A stretch of 15,831 nt of DNA from an uncultured Mesocricetibacter sp. (GCA_905373425.1 CAJPST010000027.1:1-15831); one strand, 5' to 3'; counted from the stretch's first letter, positions 5,753-13,705 are shown. Numbers and translations: made by a program. The notes: generated from the letters alone by a model not told the origin.

Positions 5753-5812
5753 TATAATGAACATTCGTTCAATGTTGTAGAACATCTCAGATATGTAACA
5801 ACATATATGAGA
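5753..5812 (+). promoter_or_regulatory. Promoter -10 and clustered dyads upstream of the patatin-like gene
   Basis: TATAAT lies at 5753-5758, with no clear -35. Just after it are three dyads. GAAC/GTTC lies at 5759-5770. ATGTTGT (5772-5778) pairs with ACAACAT (5798-5804). A 12-base arm at 5785-5796 (TCTCAGATATGT) pairs with 5801-5812 (ACATATATGAGA) with one mismatch. The last two overlap, so as RNA they exclude each other. They could be repressor operators or a leader switch. Confidence 0.4.
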
Positions 5813-5849
5813 AAAATCATTACAGGTTAAAAAAGCAGGGAAGAGCAAT

Positions 5850-6692
5850 ATGAAAGTCGGTTTAGTATTAGAAGGTGGCGCAATGCGCGGAATGTTTACC
5901 GCGGGCGTGCTGGATATATTTTTAGATAAGCAAATTCAAGTGGACGGCATTGTTGGTGTTTCTGCCGGGGCGTTATTCGGTGCTAATTTCCCTTCCAAAC
6001 AGCGTGGACGTGCGTTGCGCTATAATCAAAAATATCTGAATGATAAACGTTATATGGGGTTTCATAGCCTGTTGAGCACGGGCAATATCATTAATAAAGA
6101 TTTTGCGTTTTATCAATTACCGTTTACGCTGGATCCTTTTGATCAACAGGCATTTGCCTCTTCTGGTATTGATTTTTATGTAACTTTAACTAACGTGGAA
6201 AGCGGTGCGCCGGAATATTTTAAAATCCACAATGTGTTTGAGCAAATGGAATTATTTCGTGCAACTTCTGCTATGCCTTTTGTATCTCAAATGGTAGAAA
6301 TTGGGAGTGAAAAATATCTAGACGGTGGCATTTCTGATAGCATTCCGTTGGAGAAATGCCGCCAATTGGGTTATGACAAAATTATCGTGATCCTCACCCG
6401 TCCGTTAGAATATCGCAAAGAACCGATGAATAAGTTATTGCCGAAGCTGTTTTATCGCCAATATCCTGCCTTGGTGAAAACACTAATAGATCGCCATATT
6501 AACTATAACCAACGGATAACGGAGATTATTCGAGCTGCCGAGCAGAAAGAAATTTTTGTTATTCGCCCGTCACAAACCTTGCCGATTAAGCGTTTAGAGC
6601 GGGATCCGGCAAAAATTCAGGCAATGTATGAGCTGGGTATTGCAGACGGAAAGGCGGTCGTTTCCGAATTGCAGGCATATCTACAGGAGTAG
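5850..6692 (+). CDS. Patatin-like phospholipase family protein
   Basis: A 280-residue patatin-domain protein, a likely serine lipid acyl hydrolase of the bacterial YjjU/RssA-like group. The oxyanion-hole motif EGGAMRG is at 8-14, the nucleophile Ser38 sits in GVSAG (36-40), and the catalytic-dyad Asp158 is in DGG (158-160). No signal peptide or membrane segment is seen, so it is probably cytoplasmic or peripheral. The ATG at 5850 has an AGGGAAGAG ribosome region (5837-5845). The gene is transcribed away from the TonB-receptor remnant and converges on ubiF, with only 30 bases between the stops. A purine-rich leader with overlapping dyads precedes it. The natural substrate is unknown. Confidence 0.88.
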   Translation: MKVGLVLEGGAMRGMFTAGVLDIFLDKQIQVDGIVGVSAGALFGANFPSKQRGRALRYNQKYLNDKRYMGFHSLLSTGNIINKDFAFYQLPFTLDPFDQQAFASSGIDFYVTLTNVESGAPEYFKIHNVFEQMELFRATSAMPFVSQMVEIGSEKYLDGGISDSIPLEKCRQLGYDKIIVILTRPLEYRKEPMNKLLPKLFYRQYPALVKTLIDRHINYNQRITEIIRAAEQKEIFVIRPSQTLPIKRLERDPAKIQAMYELGIADGKAVVSELQAYLQE

Positions 6693-6722
6693 CGACGGTT
6701 TGCTTTTTGTTGATTTATCCTG

Positions 6723-7895
6723 TCATAAACCTAGCGCGTATTTTAATGCCTGTTTTTTTAACGGAGTTGCTTTACTTGCTGCAAAAAGAGCAAAGTTACG
6801 GGCAATTTTCAGTGGCAGAATATCTTCTTTGAACGCTTTATAAAACACATCCATTCCCGTTTGCATCAGCAGATTATCGGCTTTTCGCATGCGTTGATAG
6901 CGTGATAGCACATTAAAATCGGCAAAATTCTGACCGCACTTTTGTGCCTCGGTGATGACTTCGATCAACGCTTTCACATCTTTAAACCCCAAATTCACGC
7001 CTTGCCCTGCCAGCGGGTTAATTGTATGTGCTGCATCACCAACCAGTACCACGCTATCTTTAAAATAATCCTGCACATGGCGACGGGTAAGAGCAAAACT
7101 ACCTGAACGTTGAACTTTAATTTTGCCTAATCGTGCAGGGAAAGCACGTTCAATTTCATCGGTTAATCGCTCGTTATCCAATTGTGTCAGCGCACGGATT
7201 TTTTTCGGTTCGTCATACCATACCAAACAGGCACGTTTACCCATTAGTGGCAAAAATGCACGCGGACCGCTCGGAAAAAATTGTTGCCAAGTGATATCCT
7301 GTTGTTCGGTTTCCGTATCTACAATAACCAACATACAACTTTGCCGATATTGCCAGCCAGTTAGTCCGATTCCAGCGATTTCGCGCAACGTTGAATTCGC
7401 GCCATCAGCGGCAATAACCAACGGTGCGCTGTAGTATTGCCCGTTAGTTAAAAAAATCTGCCAATTCTGACCGCACTTTTCAATTTTTTCCACAGCATAA
7501 CCGACAGAAGTCTGCACGTTTGCTTTATCTGCAAAGGTTCGCCATAAACCAAGCTGAATCAAATTGTTTTCCACCATAAAGCCTAATTCCGGCAGATTCA
7601 GTTCACTACTGTGAAAACAGGTGGAAAAACCGTCAATTTCCCAAGTTTCCAGCGCGCGATACGGACAAGTCCGCATGTTTTCAATATATTGCCAAGCATT
7701 GAGTTGTTTCAGCAAGTTTACCGAAGCTGCACTAATCGCAGAGATCCGCAAGTCATATGGGGCATCGGCATCGAATTCCGGCAGGGGCGCGCGTTCGATA
7801 AGTTGAATTTGTAATCCCAAACGAGCTAAACCGGCAGCACAAGCAGCGCCGATCATACCGCCACCGATGATAATGATGTCTTTAGGAATTGGCAT
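6723..7895 (-). CDS. ubiF: 3-demethoxyubiquinol 3-hydroxylase (FAD monooxygenase of ubiquinone synthesis)
   Basis: A 390-residue flavoprotein hydroxylase acting late in ubiquinone biosynthesis, hydroxylating the demethoxyubiquinol ring at the membrane. Three FAD/NAD(P)H motifs are visible: GGGMIG at 11-16, AADGANS at 162-168 and GDAAHTINPLAGQGVNLG at 286-303. Features shared with E. coli UbiF (391 residues) rather than UbiH or UbiI include DLRISAISAASVNLL, MVENNLIQ, WQYRQSCMLV, GPRAFLPL and the C-terminal LKKQALKYALGL. I chose the ATG at 7895, with GGAGAAGGG just upstream, although the frame stays open to 7964. The Rossmann strand begins within the first residues, as in the family. It lies divergent from miaB, as in E. 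coli, which supports the assignment. Two USS copies lie inside. Confidence 0.93.
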   Translation of the reverse strand: MPIPKDIIIIGGGMIGAACAAGLARLGLQIQLIERAPLPEFDADAPYDLRISAISAASVNLLKQLNAWQYIENMRTCPYRALETWEIDGFSTCFHSSELNLPELGFMVENNLIQLGLWRTFADKANVQTSVGYAVEKIEKCGQNWQIFLTNGQYYSAPLVIAADGANSTLREIAGIGLTGWQYRQSCMLVIVDTETEQQDITWQQFFPSGPRAFLPLMGKRACLVWYDEPKKIRALTQLDNERLTDEIERAFPARLGKIKVQRSGSFALTRRHVQDYFKDSVVLVGDAAHTINPLAGQGVNLGFKDVKALIEVITEAQKCGQNFADFNVLSRYQRMRKADNLLMQTGMDVFYKAFKEDILPLKIARNFALFAASKATPLKKQALKYALGL

Positions 7896-7933
7896 AGCCC
7901 TTCTCCGTTTGCTATTAAGATTACACTGTTGCG

Positions 7934-7997
7934 CATATATTTTTCTATTGCTTTGCTTAAACAAAGAAAAGCCAAAAAATGCGCTAAGAAATATATG
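7934..7997. promoter_or_regulatory. Nested dyads in the ubiF-miaB divergent region
   Basis: CATATATTT at 7934-7942 is repeated inverted at 7989-7997, enclosing a CTTTG/CAAAG hairpin (7951-7955, 7962-7966). The 254-base gap holds no tRNA, although E. coli has glutamine and other tRNAs next to this gene pair. The function of the dyads is unknown. Confidence 0.3.
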
Positions 7998-8075
7998 GTC
8001 ACTCAGAGGTGGGAAACCGATGTTTCTTTATTCTACCCACAACGAGTAAAATCCCCAATTAAATTTATTAAAAAC

Positions 8076-8104
8076 TGGTCATTTTATCCTCGAATCGGTA
8101 AAAT
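8076..8104 (+). promoter_or_regulatory. Likely miaB promoter
   Basis: TGGTCA at 8076-8081 and TAAAAT at 8099-8104 are separated by 17 bases, giving four of six and five of six consensus matches. The predicted start near 8111 leaves a leader of about 40 bases. The -10 lies within the second copy of a short direct repeat (first copy from 8046, second from 8098). Confidence 0.5.
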
Positions 8105-8149
8105 ACCCCACTAAATTTTTACAGAGCAATATTTAAACGAACACCTATT

Positions 8150-9574
8150 ATGGCACAGAAATTACATATCAAAACCTGGGGCTGCCAGATGAACGAATAC
8201 GACTCATCTAAAATGGCAGACTTACTTCTCAACACTCACGGACTGGAATTAACCGAAGAAGCGGAAGAAGCCGATGTGTTGTTACTCAATACCTGTTCCA
8301 TCCGTGAAAAAGCGCAGGAAAAGGTATTCCACCAACTGGGACGGTGGAAAAATCTGAAAAAGAACAAACCGAATCTGGTGATCGGCGTGGGAGGCTGTGT
8401 CGCTTCTCAGGAAGGCGCGCATATTCGTGAGCGTGCGCCTTATGTGGACATTGTATTCGGACCGCAAACATTGCACCGTTTACCGGAGATGATCAACCAA
8501 ATTCGTGGTGGTAAGAGTTCGGTAGTGGATGTCAGTTTTCCGGAAATCGAGAAGTTTGACCGCTTGCCTGAACCGCGAGCGGAAGGACCGACGGCGTTTG
8601 TATCGATTATGGAAGGCTGTAATAAATATTGCTCGTTTTGCGTAGTGCCTTATACGCGCGGTGAGGAAGTCAGCCGTCCTGTTGACGACATTTTGTTTGA
8701 AATTGCACAACTTGCAGAACAAGGCGTGCGCGAGGTAAATCTGTTAGGGCAAAACGTGAACGCTTACCGCGGCCCAACTTTCGACGGTGAAATTTGTTCT
8801 TTTGCCGAATTATTACGCTTGGTGGCGGCGATTGATGGTATTGACCGTTTGCGCTTTACAACCAGCCATCCGATTGAATTTACTGATGATATTATCGATG
8901 TTTACCGTGATACGCCGGAGCTGGTCAGTTTCCTACATTTACCGGTGCAAAGCGGTTCCGATCGGATATTGACGATGATGAAGCGTAATCATACTGCGTT
9001 GGAATATAAATCCATTATCCGTAAATTGCGCAAAGTGCGCCCTGACATTCAAATCAGTTCGGATTTTATCGTCGGCTTTCCGGGAGAAACCGATCAGGAT
9101 TTTGAAGACACAATGAACCTGATTGCGCAAGTGAATTTTGATATGAGCTTCAGTTTTATTTATTCGGCGCGTCCCGGCACGCCTGCTGCCGATATGCCGG
9201 ACGATGTAACGGAAGAAGAAAAGAAACAACGGTTATATTTGCTACAGGAGCGGATCAATCAACAGGCTGCGCAATTTAGTCGCCGTATGCTTGGCACGGA
9301 GCAACGCGTGTTGGTGGAAGGGCCGTCTAAGAAAGACATTATGGAGTTGACCGGCCGTACCGAAACTAATCGTATTGTTAATTTCAAAGGTACACCGGAT
9401 ATGATCGGTAAGTTCGTTGATATTAAAATCACTGATGTGTGGACTAATTCCCTGCGTGGGGATGTAGTGCGCACCGAAGACGAAATGGGGCTTCGTGTAG
9501 TGCAATCGCCACAGGCTGTGATTAACCGCACTCGCAAAGAAGACGAACTGGGCGTAGGGCGTTATGTGGCATAA
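8150..9574 (+). CDS. miaB: tRNA-2-methylthio-N6-isopentenyladenosine-37 methylthiotransferase
   Basis: A 474-residue radical-SAM methylthiotransferase, identical in length to E. coli MiaB. It adds a methylthio group to i6A37 of tRNAs reading UNN codons, downstream of MiaA. The N-terminal domain carries Cys12, Cys49 and Cys83, which bind the auxiliary 4Fe-4S cluster. The radical-SAM CxxxCxxC is Cys157, Cys161 and Cys164 in EGCNKYCSFC. The C-terminal TRAM RNA-binding domain lies at about 380-445. The ATG at 8150 has only a weak ribosome site. The product begins with KLHIKTWGCQMNEYDS, exactly where the family begins, so the start is secure. The gene is divergent from ubiF and is followed by a USS-containing terminator. 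Confidence 0.98.
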   Translation: MAQKLHIKTWGCQMNEYDSSKMADLLLNTHGLELTEEAEEADVLLLNTCSIREKAQEKVFHQLGRWKNLKKNKPNLVIGVGGCVASQEGAHIRERAPYVDIVFGPQTLHRLPEMINQIRGGKSSVVDVSFPEIEKFDRLPEPRAEGPTAFVSIMEGCNKYCSFCVVPYTRGEEVSRPVDDILFEIAQLAEQGVREVNLLGQNVNAYRGPTFDGEICSFAELLRLVAAIDGIDRLRFTTSHPIEFTDDIIDVYRDTPELVSFLHLPVQSGSDRILTMMKRNHTALEYKSIIRKLRKVRPDIQISSDFIVGFPGETDQDFEDTMNLIAQVNFDMSFSFIYSARPGTPAADMPDDVTEEEKKQRLYLLQERINQQAAQFSRRMLGTEQRVLVEGPSKKDIMELTGRTETNRIVNFKGTPDMIGKFVDIKITDVWTNSLRGDVVRTEDEMGLRVVQSPQAVINRTRKEDELGVGRYVA

Positions 9575-9625
9575 TGTTTTGAAGGTTTAAGCATTAATTA
9601 GCCATTTGGCGATATGCCGTATTCC

Positions 9626-9690
9626 AAAACAAGCAAAAAACCGACCGCACTTTGCCGGATAATCCGAACAATGCGGTCGATTTGTTTTAT
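9626..9690 (+). terminator. Terminator-like structure after miaB
   Basis: CGACCGCA (9642-9649) pairs with TGCGGTCG (9672-9679). Outside it, AAAACAA near 9627-9633 can pair with TTGTTTT at 9682-9688, and the loop contains its own GGAT/ATCC hairpin. The left arm is part of an inverted USS. A T-rich tail follows. Confidence 0.55.
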
Positions 9691-9735
9691 TGAGATGTGA
9701 CTAGGGCGCGCTTTGATTAGGCTGATGCGAAGCAA

Positions 9736-9764
9736 AGTGCGGTCACAAAAAGCACTGTTTTTTT
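9736..9764 (+). terminator. Second terminator-like hairpin before gshF, starting in a USS
   Basis: AGTGC (9736-9740) pairs with GCACT (9752-9756) around an 11-base loop, and seven Ts follow at 9758-9764. The stem is short, but the T run is good. Confidence 0.5.
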
Positions 9765-9767
9765 GCA

Positions 9768-9798
9768 CGTTGGCTTTGCCAACGGCCCCGACAGGGGT
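9768..9798 (+). repeat. Two adjacent GC-rich hairpins upstream of gshF
   Basis: CGTTGGC-TTT-GCCAACG (9768-9784) is a perfect 7-bp hairpin. It is followed at once by GCCCC-GACA-GGGGT (9785-9798). A third weaker pair, AAACGC (9809-9814) with GCGTTT (9840-9845), spans the likely -35. The block could be a dispersed palindromic repeat or a regulatory element. It lies just upstream of the inferred promoter, so it may not be part of the gshF mRNA. Confidence 0.45.
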
Positions 9799-9829
9799 GA
9801 ATAATTTTAAACGCTTTTTTGATTTGATT

Positions 9830-9859
9830 TTGACGAACGGCGTTTGAATAAGGTAGTAT
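9830..9859 (+). promoter_or_regulatory. Likely gshF promoter
   Basis: TTGACG at 9830-9835 matches five of six bases of the -35. TAGTAT at 9854-9859 matches four of six bases of the -10, with an 18-base spacer. The expected start is near 9866, leaving a leader of about 20 bases with AGGA at 9877-9880. Confidence 0.45.
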
Positions 9860-9886
9860 GATTTTATTTGAATTTTAGGAAAGAGA

Positions 9887-12163
9887 ATGAAAATACAACA
9901 TTTGATCAAGCAACATCATTTAGGATTGCTGTTCCGACAAGGTTCGTTCGGATTCGAGAAAGAAAGCCAGCGCGTACACGCCGATGGCTCGATTGTGACC
10001 ACGCCGCACCCGAAATCTTTCGGTAGCCGCTCTTATCATCCCTATATTCAAACCGATTTTGCCGAAAGCCAGCTAGAATTAATTACACCGCCAAATAAAA
10101 AAGTAGAAGACAGTTTACGCTGGTTGTCTGCTATTCACGAAGTGGTGCTACGTTCTCTGCCTGATGACGAATATATCTTTCCACTTAGTATGCCGGCAGG
10201 GTTGCCTCCGGCAGAAAAAATTAAAGTAGCGCAATTGGATGACCCCGCCGATGTGGCCTATCGTGAACATTTAGTGAAGTCCTACGGTACATACAAACAA
10301 ATGGTAAGCGGCATTCATTATAATTTTCAGTTAAATGCGGATTTAATTCAGACCTTATTTAAAGCCCAGAGCGAATATCAAAGTGCGGTGGAATTTCAGA
10401 ACGATTTATATCTCAAAATGGCGAAGAATTTCCTACGCTATCAATGGATTTTGCTATACCTGCTGAGTGCCACGCCGATTGTCGATAAAAACTATTTTAA
10501 AGACGGCATTTCTCCGCTGAAACCGAATCAATATGTGCGTAGCCTACGTTCAAGTCAATATGGCTATGTGAATGCGCCTGAAATCATCGTTTCCTACGAC
10601 AGCGTGGAAAAGTATGTAGAAACGCTGGAACATTGGGTGACAGAAGGAAAATTGATCGCCGAGAAAGAATTTTATTCCAACGTGCGTTTGCGCGGTGCGA
10701 AAAAGGCGCGTGAGTTCTTGGATAACGGAATTCAATATTTAGAGTTTCGTCTGTTTGATCTTAACCCGTTTGAACCTTACGGCATCAACCTTGAGGATGC
10801 GAAATTCATTCATCATTTTATTTTATTGATGATTTGGCTGGATGAAACGGCGGATCAACAAGCGGTAGAATTAGGAAAAGCCCGTCTTGCCGAAGTGGCT
10901 TGGGAAGACCCGCGCAGCCAAACTGCTTACCGAGCGGAAGGTGAGGCGATATTAAATCAATTACTGATAATGCTTGAACAAATTGGAGCGGAAGATGAGA
11001 TCGCGCGCATTGTGAAAGATAAACTAGCTCAGTTTATTGATCCGGAACAAACTCTGTGTGGTCGTCTGGTTAATGCACTTGAACATGCTGGCGGTTATCA
11101 ACGGCTGGGGGCTGAGTTGGCGCTTCGCAATAAACAGCAAGCGTTTGAACGCTTCTATGCGCTGTCCGCATTTGACAATATGGAACTTTCCACACAAGCT
11201 TTACTGTTTGATTTAATTCAAAAAGGTATTAAAACCGAAATTTTGGATGAAAACGATCAGTTCCTTTGTTTGCAACACGGCGAACATATCGAATATGTTA
11301 AAAACGGTAATATGACTTCGCATGACAGTTATATTTCGCCACTGATTATGGAAAACAAAGTCGTCACTAAAAAAGTGTTAGCAAAAGCCGGTTTCAATGT
11401 GCCGCAAAGTGTAGAATTTACCTCATTGGAACAAGCCGTAGCAAGTTATCCGTTATTTGAGGGGAGAGCGGTGGTGATCAAACCAAAATCTACCAATTAC
11501 GGATTGGGTATCAGTATTTTCCAACAAGGGGTACACAACCGCGATGATTTTGCCAAAGCGGTGGAAATCGCTTTCCGTGAAGACAAAGAAATCATGGTAG
11601 AAGATTACCTGGTGGGAACGGAATATCGTTTCTTTGTGCTGAGCGAGGAAACGCTTGCCGTGTTATTACGCGTGCCGGCGAACGTGGTTGGTGACGGAGT
11701 GCATACAGTGGCGGAGCTGGTGGCGACGAAAAACGCTCATCCGTTGCGTGGTGACGGTAGCCGTACGCCACTGAAGAAAATTGCTCTCGGCGATATCGAA
11801 CAATTACAACTGAAAGAGCAAGGATTAACCGTCGATAGCATTCCGGCGAAAGATCAACTTGTTCAGCTGCGTGCCAATTCTAATATCAGCACCGGTGGTG
11901 ACAGCATTGATATGACCGATGAAATGCACGACAGTTACAAACGGCTGGCGGTTGGAATTACTAAAGCAATGGGCGCGGCGGTATGTGGTGTGGATTTGAT
12001 TATCCCTAATTTGAAAAAGCCTGCTGAAGCAAGTTTAAATTCTTGGGGCGTAATTGAAGCGAATTTCAACCCGATGATGATGATGCATATTTTCCCTTAC
12101 GCAGGAAAATCACGCCGGCTGACACAAAACGTTATTAAGATGTTGTTTCCGGAATTAGCCTAA
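9887..12163 (+). CDS. gshF: Bifunctional glutamate-cysteine ligase / glutathione synthetase
   Basis: A 758-residue fusion enzyme that makes glutathione in two ATP-dependent steps. Residues 1 to about 470 are a GshA-type gamma-glutamylcysteine ligase, with the FGFEKESQR substrate motif near 22-30 and the LEFRLFDLNPFEPYGI segment in the middle. Residues from about 480 to the end form an ATP-grasp domain closer to D-Ala-D-Ala ligase than to E. coli GshB, with VVIKPKSTNYGLGISIF near 529-545 and the metal-binding IEANFNPMMMMHIFP near 723-737. The length fits Pasteurella multocida GshF (about 757). AGGA at 9877-9880 supports the ATG at 9887. The gene is alone, with its own promoter and a strong UUCG-loop terminator. 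Its presence separates this organism from relatives that only import glutathione. One USS lies inside (10381-10389). Confidence 0.97.
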   Translation: MKIQHLIKQHHLGLLFRQGSFGFEKESQRVHADGSIVTTPHPKSFGSRSYHPYIQTDFAESQLELITPPNKKVEDSLRWLSAIHEVVLRSLPDDEYIFPLSMPAGLPPAEKIKVAQLDDPADVAYREHLVKSYGTYKQMVSGIHYNFQLNADLIQTLFKAQSEYQSAVEFQNDLYLKMAKNFLRYQWILLYLLSATPIVDKNYFKDGISPLKPNQYVRSLRSSQYGYVNAPEIIVSYDSVEKYVETLEHWVTEGKLIAEKEFYSNVRLRGAKKAREFLDNGIQYLEFRLFDLNPFEPYGINLEDAKFIHHFILLMIWLDETADQQAVELGKARLAEVAWEDPRSQTAYRAEGEAILNQLLIMLEQIGAEDEIARIVKDKLAQFIDPEQTLCGRLVNALEHAGGYQRLGAELALRNKQQAFERFYALSAFDNMELSTQALLFDLIQKGIKTEILDENDQFLCLQHGEHIEYVKNGNMTSHDSYISPLIMENKVVTKKVLAKAGFNVPQSVEFTSLEQAVASYPLFEGRAVVIKPKSTNYGLGISIFQQGVHNRDDFAKAVEIAFREDKEIMVEDYLVGTEYRFFVLSEETLAVLLRVPANVVGDGVHTVAELVATKNAHPLRGDGSRTPLKKIALGDIEQLQLKEQGLTVDSIPAKDQLVQLRANSNISTGGDSIDMTDEMHDSYKRLAVGITKAMGAAVCGVDLIIPNLKKPAEASLNSWGVIEANFNPMMMMHIFPYAGKSRRLTQNVIKMLFPELA

Positions 12164-12233
12164 CATCAAAAGTGCGGTCGATTTTTGGTATTATATAGCA
12201 ATCGCAAAAAGACCAAAATTTAAACAAATTTGC

Positions 12234-12270
12234 ACAAAAATGCCCTTATTTCGATAAGGGTATTGTTTTT
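12234..12270 (+). terminator. Strong terminator of gshF with a UUCG tetraloop
   Basis: TGCCCTTAT (12241-12249) and ATAAGGGTA (12254-12262) pair over nine positions, including one G-U, around a TTCG loop. A-rich sequence precedes the stem, and TTGTTTTT follows. Confidence 0.88.
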
Positions 12271-12310
12271 ATCTATGGTTGTATTCTACAAAATTTCGCT
12301 CATTTTTCCA

Positions 12311-12469
12311 TTAGCCACTTTTCCGTTTTCTTTTAAAAAGTCTTTCACGTTGCTCATCAATTAACATTTTTTCCATAACGGTAGGATAAGTCTGTTCGCA
12401 GAGAGCAACATATTCGAGTTGGGTGGGGTGTTCTCTAATTTTAGGTGGGTAATGTAGATAGATTTTATC
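12311..12469 (-). pseudogene. Remnant of a small unidentified protein gene
   Basis: A 52-codon stretch bounded by stops reads as a plausible protein: YPPKIREHPTQLEY, then VALCEQTYPTVMEKMLIDEQ, ending in a basic RERLFKRKRK. No start codon with a ribosome site lies at its beginning. The layout, a Pro-rich start, a central YP with a hydrophobic helix, then EQRER, faintly recalls the cytoplasmic part of DUF2335 membrane proteins. That is only a guess. Protein-like sequence without gene ends suggests a decayed gene. Confidence 0.4.
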
Positions 12470-12735
12470 TTATGCAAAACTGCTAATATGTAGTGGTACA
12501 CTAATCCCGCCATGGCCTTAAGCTGTCACTTATTGAAGTGCTATTCTAAGACAAAGAATTTAGAGCATAATTTCTAGCTAGTTGGTTCTACCTGTGCCAA
12601 TCTCCCTTCACATGATTGTTCTCGGAGAAAATGGGGATTGCACACTTATTTGACGTTATCTGAAAAGCGAATGTAAGATCATGAAGAATCTATGCAAATT
12701 ACTTCAGGACGGACTGAAATTTTTAGAGGGTAAGA

Positions 12736-12763
12736 TGTAGAAGATTAAGTCTAATCTTCTACA
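12736..12763 (-). terminator. Perfect 12-bp hairpin after tsf, without a T tract
   Basis: TGTAGAAGATTA (12736-12747) and TAATCTTCTACA (12752-12763) are perfect complements around a 4-base loop. The hairpin begins 10 bases past the tsf stop on the minus strand. No U run follows in that direction, so it may stabilise the mRNA end or work with Rho rather than act as a standard intrinsic terminator. Confidence 0.5.
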
Positions 12764-12773
12764 AATTAACTTA

Positions 12774-13622
12774 TTATACTTTTGACATTGCAGCAACTTC
12801 AGCAGCAAAGTCAGTTTCTACTTTTTCAATACCTTCGCCGACTTCTAAACGGATGAAGTTAACAACTTCCGCACCGTGCGATTTCAAGAAATCGCCGACT
12901 GATTGTGAAGGATCCATAACGAACGGTTGACCAGTTAAAGAAACTTCACCAGTAAATTTCTTCATACGGCCTTCAACCATTTTCTCAGCAATATCACGTG
13001 GTTTACCGGATTGCATTGCGATATCTACTTGAATTTCACGTTCGTGAGCAACTACTTCCGCTGGAACATCAGACGGATTTACATAGTCAGGACGGCTTGC
13101 CGCAACATGCATTGCCACTTTTTTCAATAATTCATCATCAGCATTATTACCCGCTACCAACACACCGATTTTTGCACCGTGTAAGTAAGAACCGATTTGA
13201 CCACCTTCTAAGAATTGAACACGACGAATAGTCATATTTTCACCAATTTTGGCTACTAATGCTGCGCGTTTTTCTTCAAATTGCGCTGCTAATGCATCAA
13301 TAGTCACGCCTTTGTTTTCTGCTGCGTAATCAGCTACTTCGGCAGCTAAACCTAAGAAACCAGCATCTTTAGCAACGAAGTCGGTTTCACAGTTCATTTC
13401 AACCAGCACACCGAAACCCGGTTTAACACGCGCAAGAATAACGCCTTCAGCTGCAACACGACCTGCTTTTTTCGCAGCTTTAGCTTGACCTGATTTACGC
13501 ATATTGTCGATTGCTAATTCAATATCACCGTTTGCTTCGACTAATGCTTTTTTACATTCCATCATACCTGCACCGGTACGATCACGCAGTTCTTTTACTA
13601 ATGATGCTGTAATTTCAGCCAT
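12774..13622 (-). CDS. tsf: Translation elongation factor Ts
   Basis: A 282-residue EF-Ts, the nucleotide-exchange factor that regenerates EF-Tu-GTP in the cytoplasm. The N-terminal UBA-like helices (ASLVKELRDRTGAGMMECKK) are complete. The EF-Tu-contacting motif TDFVAKD lies at 80-86, and the IGSYLHGAKIGVLV core strand is present. The length equals that of other gamma-proteobacterial EF-Ts (about 283). The ATG at 13622 has AGAGGAA upstream at 13631-13637. It lies 162 bases downstream of rpsB on the same strand and is probably co-transcribed from the rpsB promoter. A terminator-like hairpin between the two genes could reduce tsf relative to rpsB. Confidence 0.98.
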   Translation of the reverse strand: MAEITASLVKELRDRTGAGMMECKKALVEANGDIELAIDNMRKSGQAKAAKKAGRVAAEGVILARVKPGFGVLVEMNCETDFVAKDAGFLGLAAEVADYAAENKGVTIDALAAQFEEKRAALVAKIGENMTIRRVQFLEGGQIGSYLHGAKIGVLVAGNNADDELLKKVAMHVAASRPDYVNPSDVPAEVVAHEREIQVDIAMQSGKPRDIAEKMVEGRMKKFTGEVSLTGQPFVMDPSQSVGDFLKSHGAEVVNFIRLEVGEGIEKVETDFAAEVAAMSKV

Positions 13623-13658
13623 TTTTCAAATTCCTCTATTCTTCTTTTGATTAGGTGT

Positions 13659-13682
13659 GTTTTTACAAAAAACTGTAAAAAC
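13659..13682 (-). promoter_or_regulatory. Second hairpin in the rpsB-tsf spacer
   Basis: GTTTTTACA (13659-13667) and TGTAAAAAC (13674-13682) form a perfect 9-bp AT-rich stem, 37 bases before the tsf start. It may affect tsf mRNA processing or stability. An inverted USS (13685-13693) abuts it. Confidence 0.4.
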
Positions 13683-13705
13683 TAACCGCACTTTTGAAAC
13701 GAAAT

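Larger units (their letters stand above)
12271..12773. other. Decayed intergenic region between gshF and tsf
   Basis: About 500 bases carry no intact gene. A reading-frame remnant lies at 12311-12469 on the minus strand, and a perfect hairpin sits at the tsf end (12736-12763). Between 12470 and 12735 stops break every frame I followed, and I see no tRNA, insertion-sequence ends or clear promoter. In E. coli and many relatives pyrH and frr follow tsf. They are absent here. Confidence 0.6.

Noticed and set aside
7896..7964. Longer UbiF start at 7964
   Set aside because: It would place 23 residues before the FAD-binding strand, which begins near residue 7 in the family. The ATG at 7895 has a strong ribosome site.
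8019..8041. GTGGG/CCCAC pairing upstream of miaB as a possible tRNA or small RNA
   Set aside because: Only five bases pair, the loop is long, and no tRNA features (TTCGA arm, anticodon stem) are present.
7867..8114. Short plus-strand frames overlapping the ubiF start and the miaB upstream region
   Set aside because: They lack ribosome sites and overlap a well-supported gene and promoter.
9598..9909. 103-codon open frame on the minus strand before gshF
   Set aside because: It runs through terminators, the hairpin array and the gshF promoter, has low-complexity composition, and has no ribosome site.
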